Below are positions 63,563 to 64,000 of a DNA stretch of 64,000 nucleotides, one piece after another. The position numbers and the translations under genes were made by a program. The notes under the pieces are model-generated. The model was not told the DNA's origin and searched no databases. It saw only the letters and a program-made list of their open reading frames with translations. Every line of letters begins with the position of its first letter. The first letter of the stretch is position 1. The stretch is from an uncultured Pseudomonadota bacterium (GTDB taxonomy: Bacteria > Pseudomonadota > Gammaproteobacteria > Steroidobacterales > Steroidobacteraceae), in the NCBI GenBank assembly GCA_903838705.1, contig CAILZL010000034.1, positions 1 through 64,000 of the forward strand, given 5' to 3'.

Positions 63563-64000
63563 CCCCTCAGTCAGATAAGCGTCCGCTGAAATTTCGTAGT
63601 GTATTCATTTCAGATGTTCATCTTGGGTATCGCAGCTGTCGTGTTGAGTTTCTCCATGATTTCCTGAAACAGCTGGACACTGAATATCTGTATCTGGTCG
63701 GGGATATTGTCGATTTGTGGAGTATGAAGCGGAACTTCTACTGGCCACAGGAACACAACAACGTACTGCGACTGATTCTGTCCAAAGCAAAGCAGGGCAC
63801 CAAAGTCATCTATATTCCCGGTAATCACGATGAAATGTTCCGTGACTTTGTCGGGCATGACTTCGGTAACTTGCAGGTCAGGCGTAATGCGGTGCACACC
63901 ACTGCAGAGGGCCGCAAGTTGCTTGTATTGCATGGCGACGAATTCGACGGTGCCATCAAGTGTGCTGCATGGCTTGGTCTGGTGGGCCATCATGCCTATG
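63559..64000 (+). CDS. PlcP/LpxH-type metallophosphoesterase, cut by right edge
   Basis: 147 visible residues of a calcineurin-like phosphoesterase in the UDP-2,3-diacylglucosamine diphosphatase superfamily: FISDVHLGYRSCRVEFLHDF, YLVGDIVDLWSMKRNFYWPQ, IYIPGNHDEMFRDFVGHDFG and LVLHGDEFDGAIKCAAWLGL. The metal-binding DxH, GD and GNHD sets are intact. The KRNFYWPQEHNNVL stretch is closer to PlcP phospholipases, which remove phosphate head groups in phosphate-starved bacteria, than to classic LpxH. It starts inside the PAP2 stop. The C-terminal part is outside the window. Confidence 0.82.
   Translation, partial: MTPQSDKRPLKFRSVFISDVHLGYRSCRVEFLHDFLKQLDTEYLYLVGDIVDLWSMKRNFYWPQEHNNVLRLILSKAKQGTKVIYIPGNHDEMFRDFVGHDFGNLQVRRNAVHTTAEGRKLLVLHGDEFDGAIKCAAWLGLVGHHAY

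Overview
The window reads as chromosomal DNA of a Gram-negative, motile gammaproteobacterium of moderate G+C. This is inferred from the lolB-ispE-tRNA-Gln-prs-rplY-pth-ychF order, the divergent hemA-prfA block, E. coli-type MotAB, TorF-type porins, a LexA box and CRP- and PHO-type sites. No rRNA or genus-level marker is present, so I name no species.

Positions 1-16704 look like an integrated genomic island. It opens with a tyrosine integrase (cut by the left edge) and an overlapping excisionase-like HTH gene. A 960-bp control region with seven 11-bp phased A-tract repeats follows. Cargo is a type I restriction-modification operon (hsdR-hsdM-hsdS), an overlapping dGTPase/nucleotidyltransferase pair, a DUF1566 protein with a PEP-CTERM-like tail, two Sel1-repeat secreted proteins (one with a 12-copy array), and an SOS cassette (SRAP peptidase diverging from umuDC around one LexA box). 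The far end is marked by a 45-nt 3' piece of a tRNA-Thr(TGT) gene, the usual scar of integration into a tRNA 3' end.

Directly past that junction lies a compact exosortase E locus (16866-19859): a CRP-type site, a 74-residue protein with an APEID-type C-terminal sorting tail, a terminator-like element, an exosortase fused to a CPBP intramembrane protease, and a convergent Crp/Fnr-family regulator. Two small membrane-protein candidates follow.

Positions 20800-42519 carry ordinary and envelope functions: motAB, two TorF-family porins, puuC, phoX under a near-perfect PHO promoter, an FAD-linked 2-hydroxyacid dehydrogenase, a TPR membrane protein, photolyase, htpX, proA, an OmpA-domain protein, and secreted-protein genes (YHYH protein with a coupled partner; an S9-peptidase-like protein that seems to lack catalytic residues, followed by an LVIVD-repeat protein).

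Positions 42558-60763 are core genes: a molybdopterin operon moeA-moaA-moaC-moaD-moaE, mtgA, ppiB-prmC, a methyltransferase, kgtP, hemA-prfA, a TPR lipoprotein with lolB and ispE, tRNA-Gln, prs, rplY, pth, ychF and tRNA-Met. Just after tRNA-Met sits the N-terminal stub of a P4-type integrase, the scar of a second, decayed island. The right end holds a glycosyltransferase, a PAP2 phosphatase and the start of a PlcP/LpxH-type metallophosphoesterase, a set resembling phosphate-saving lipid-remodelling loci.
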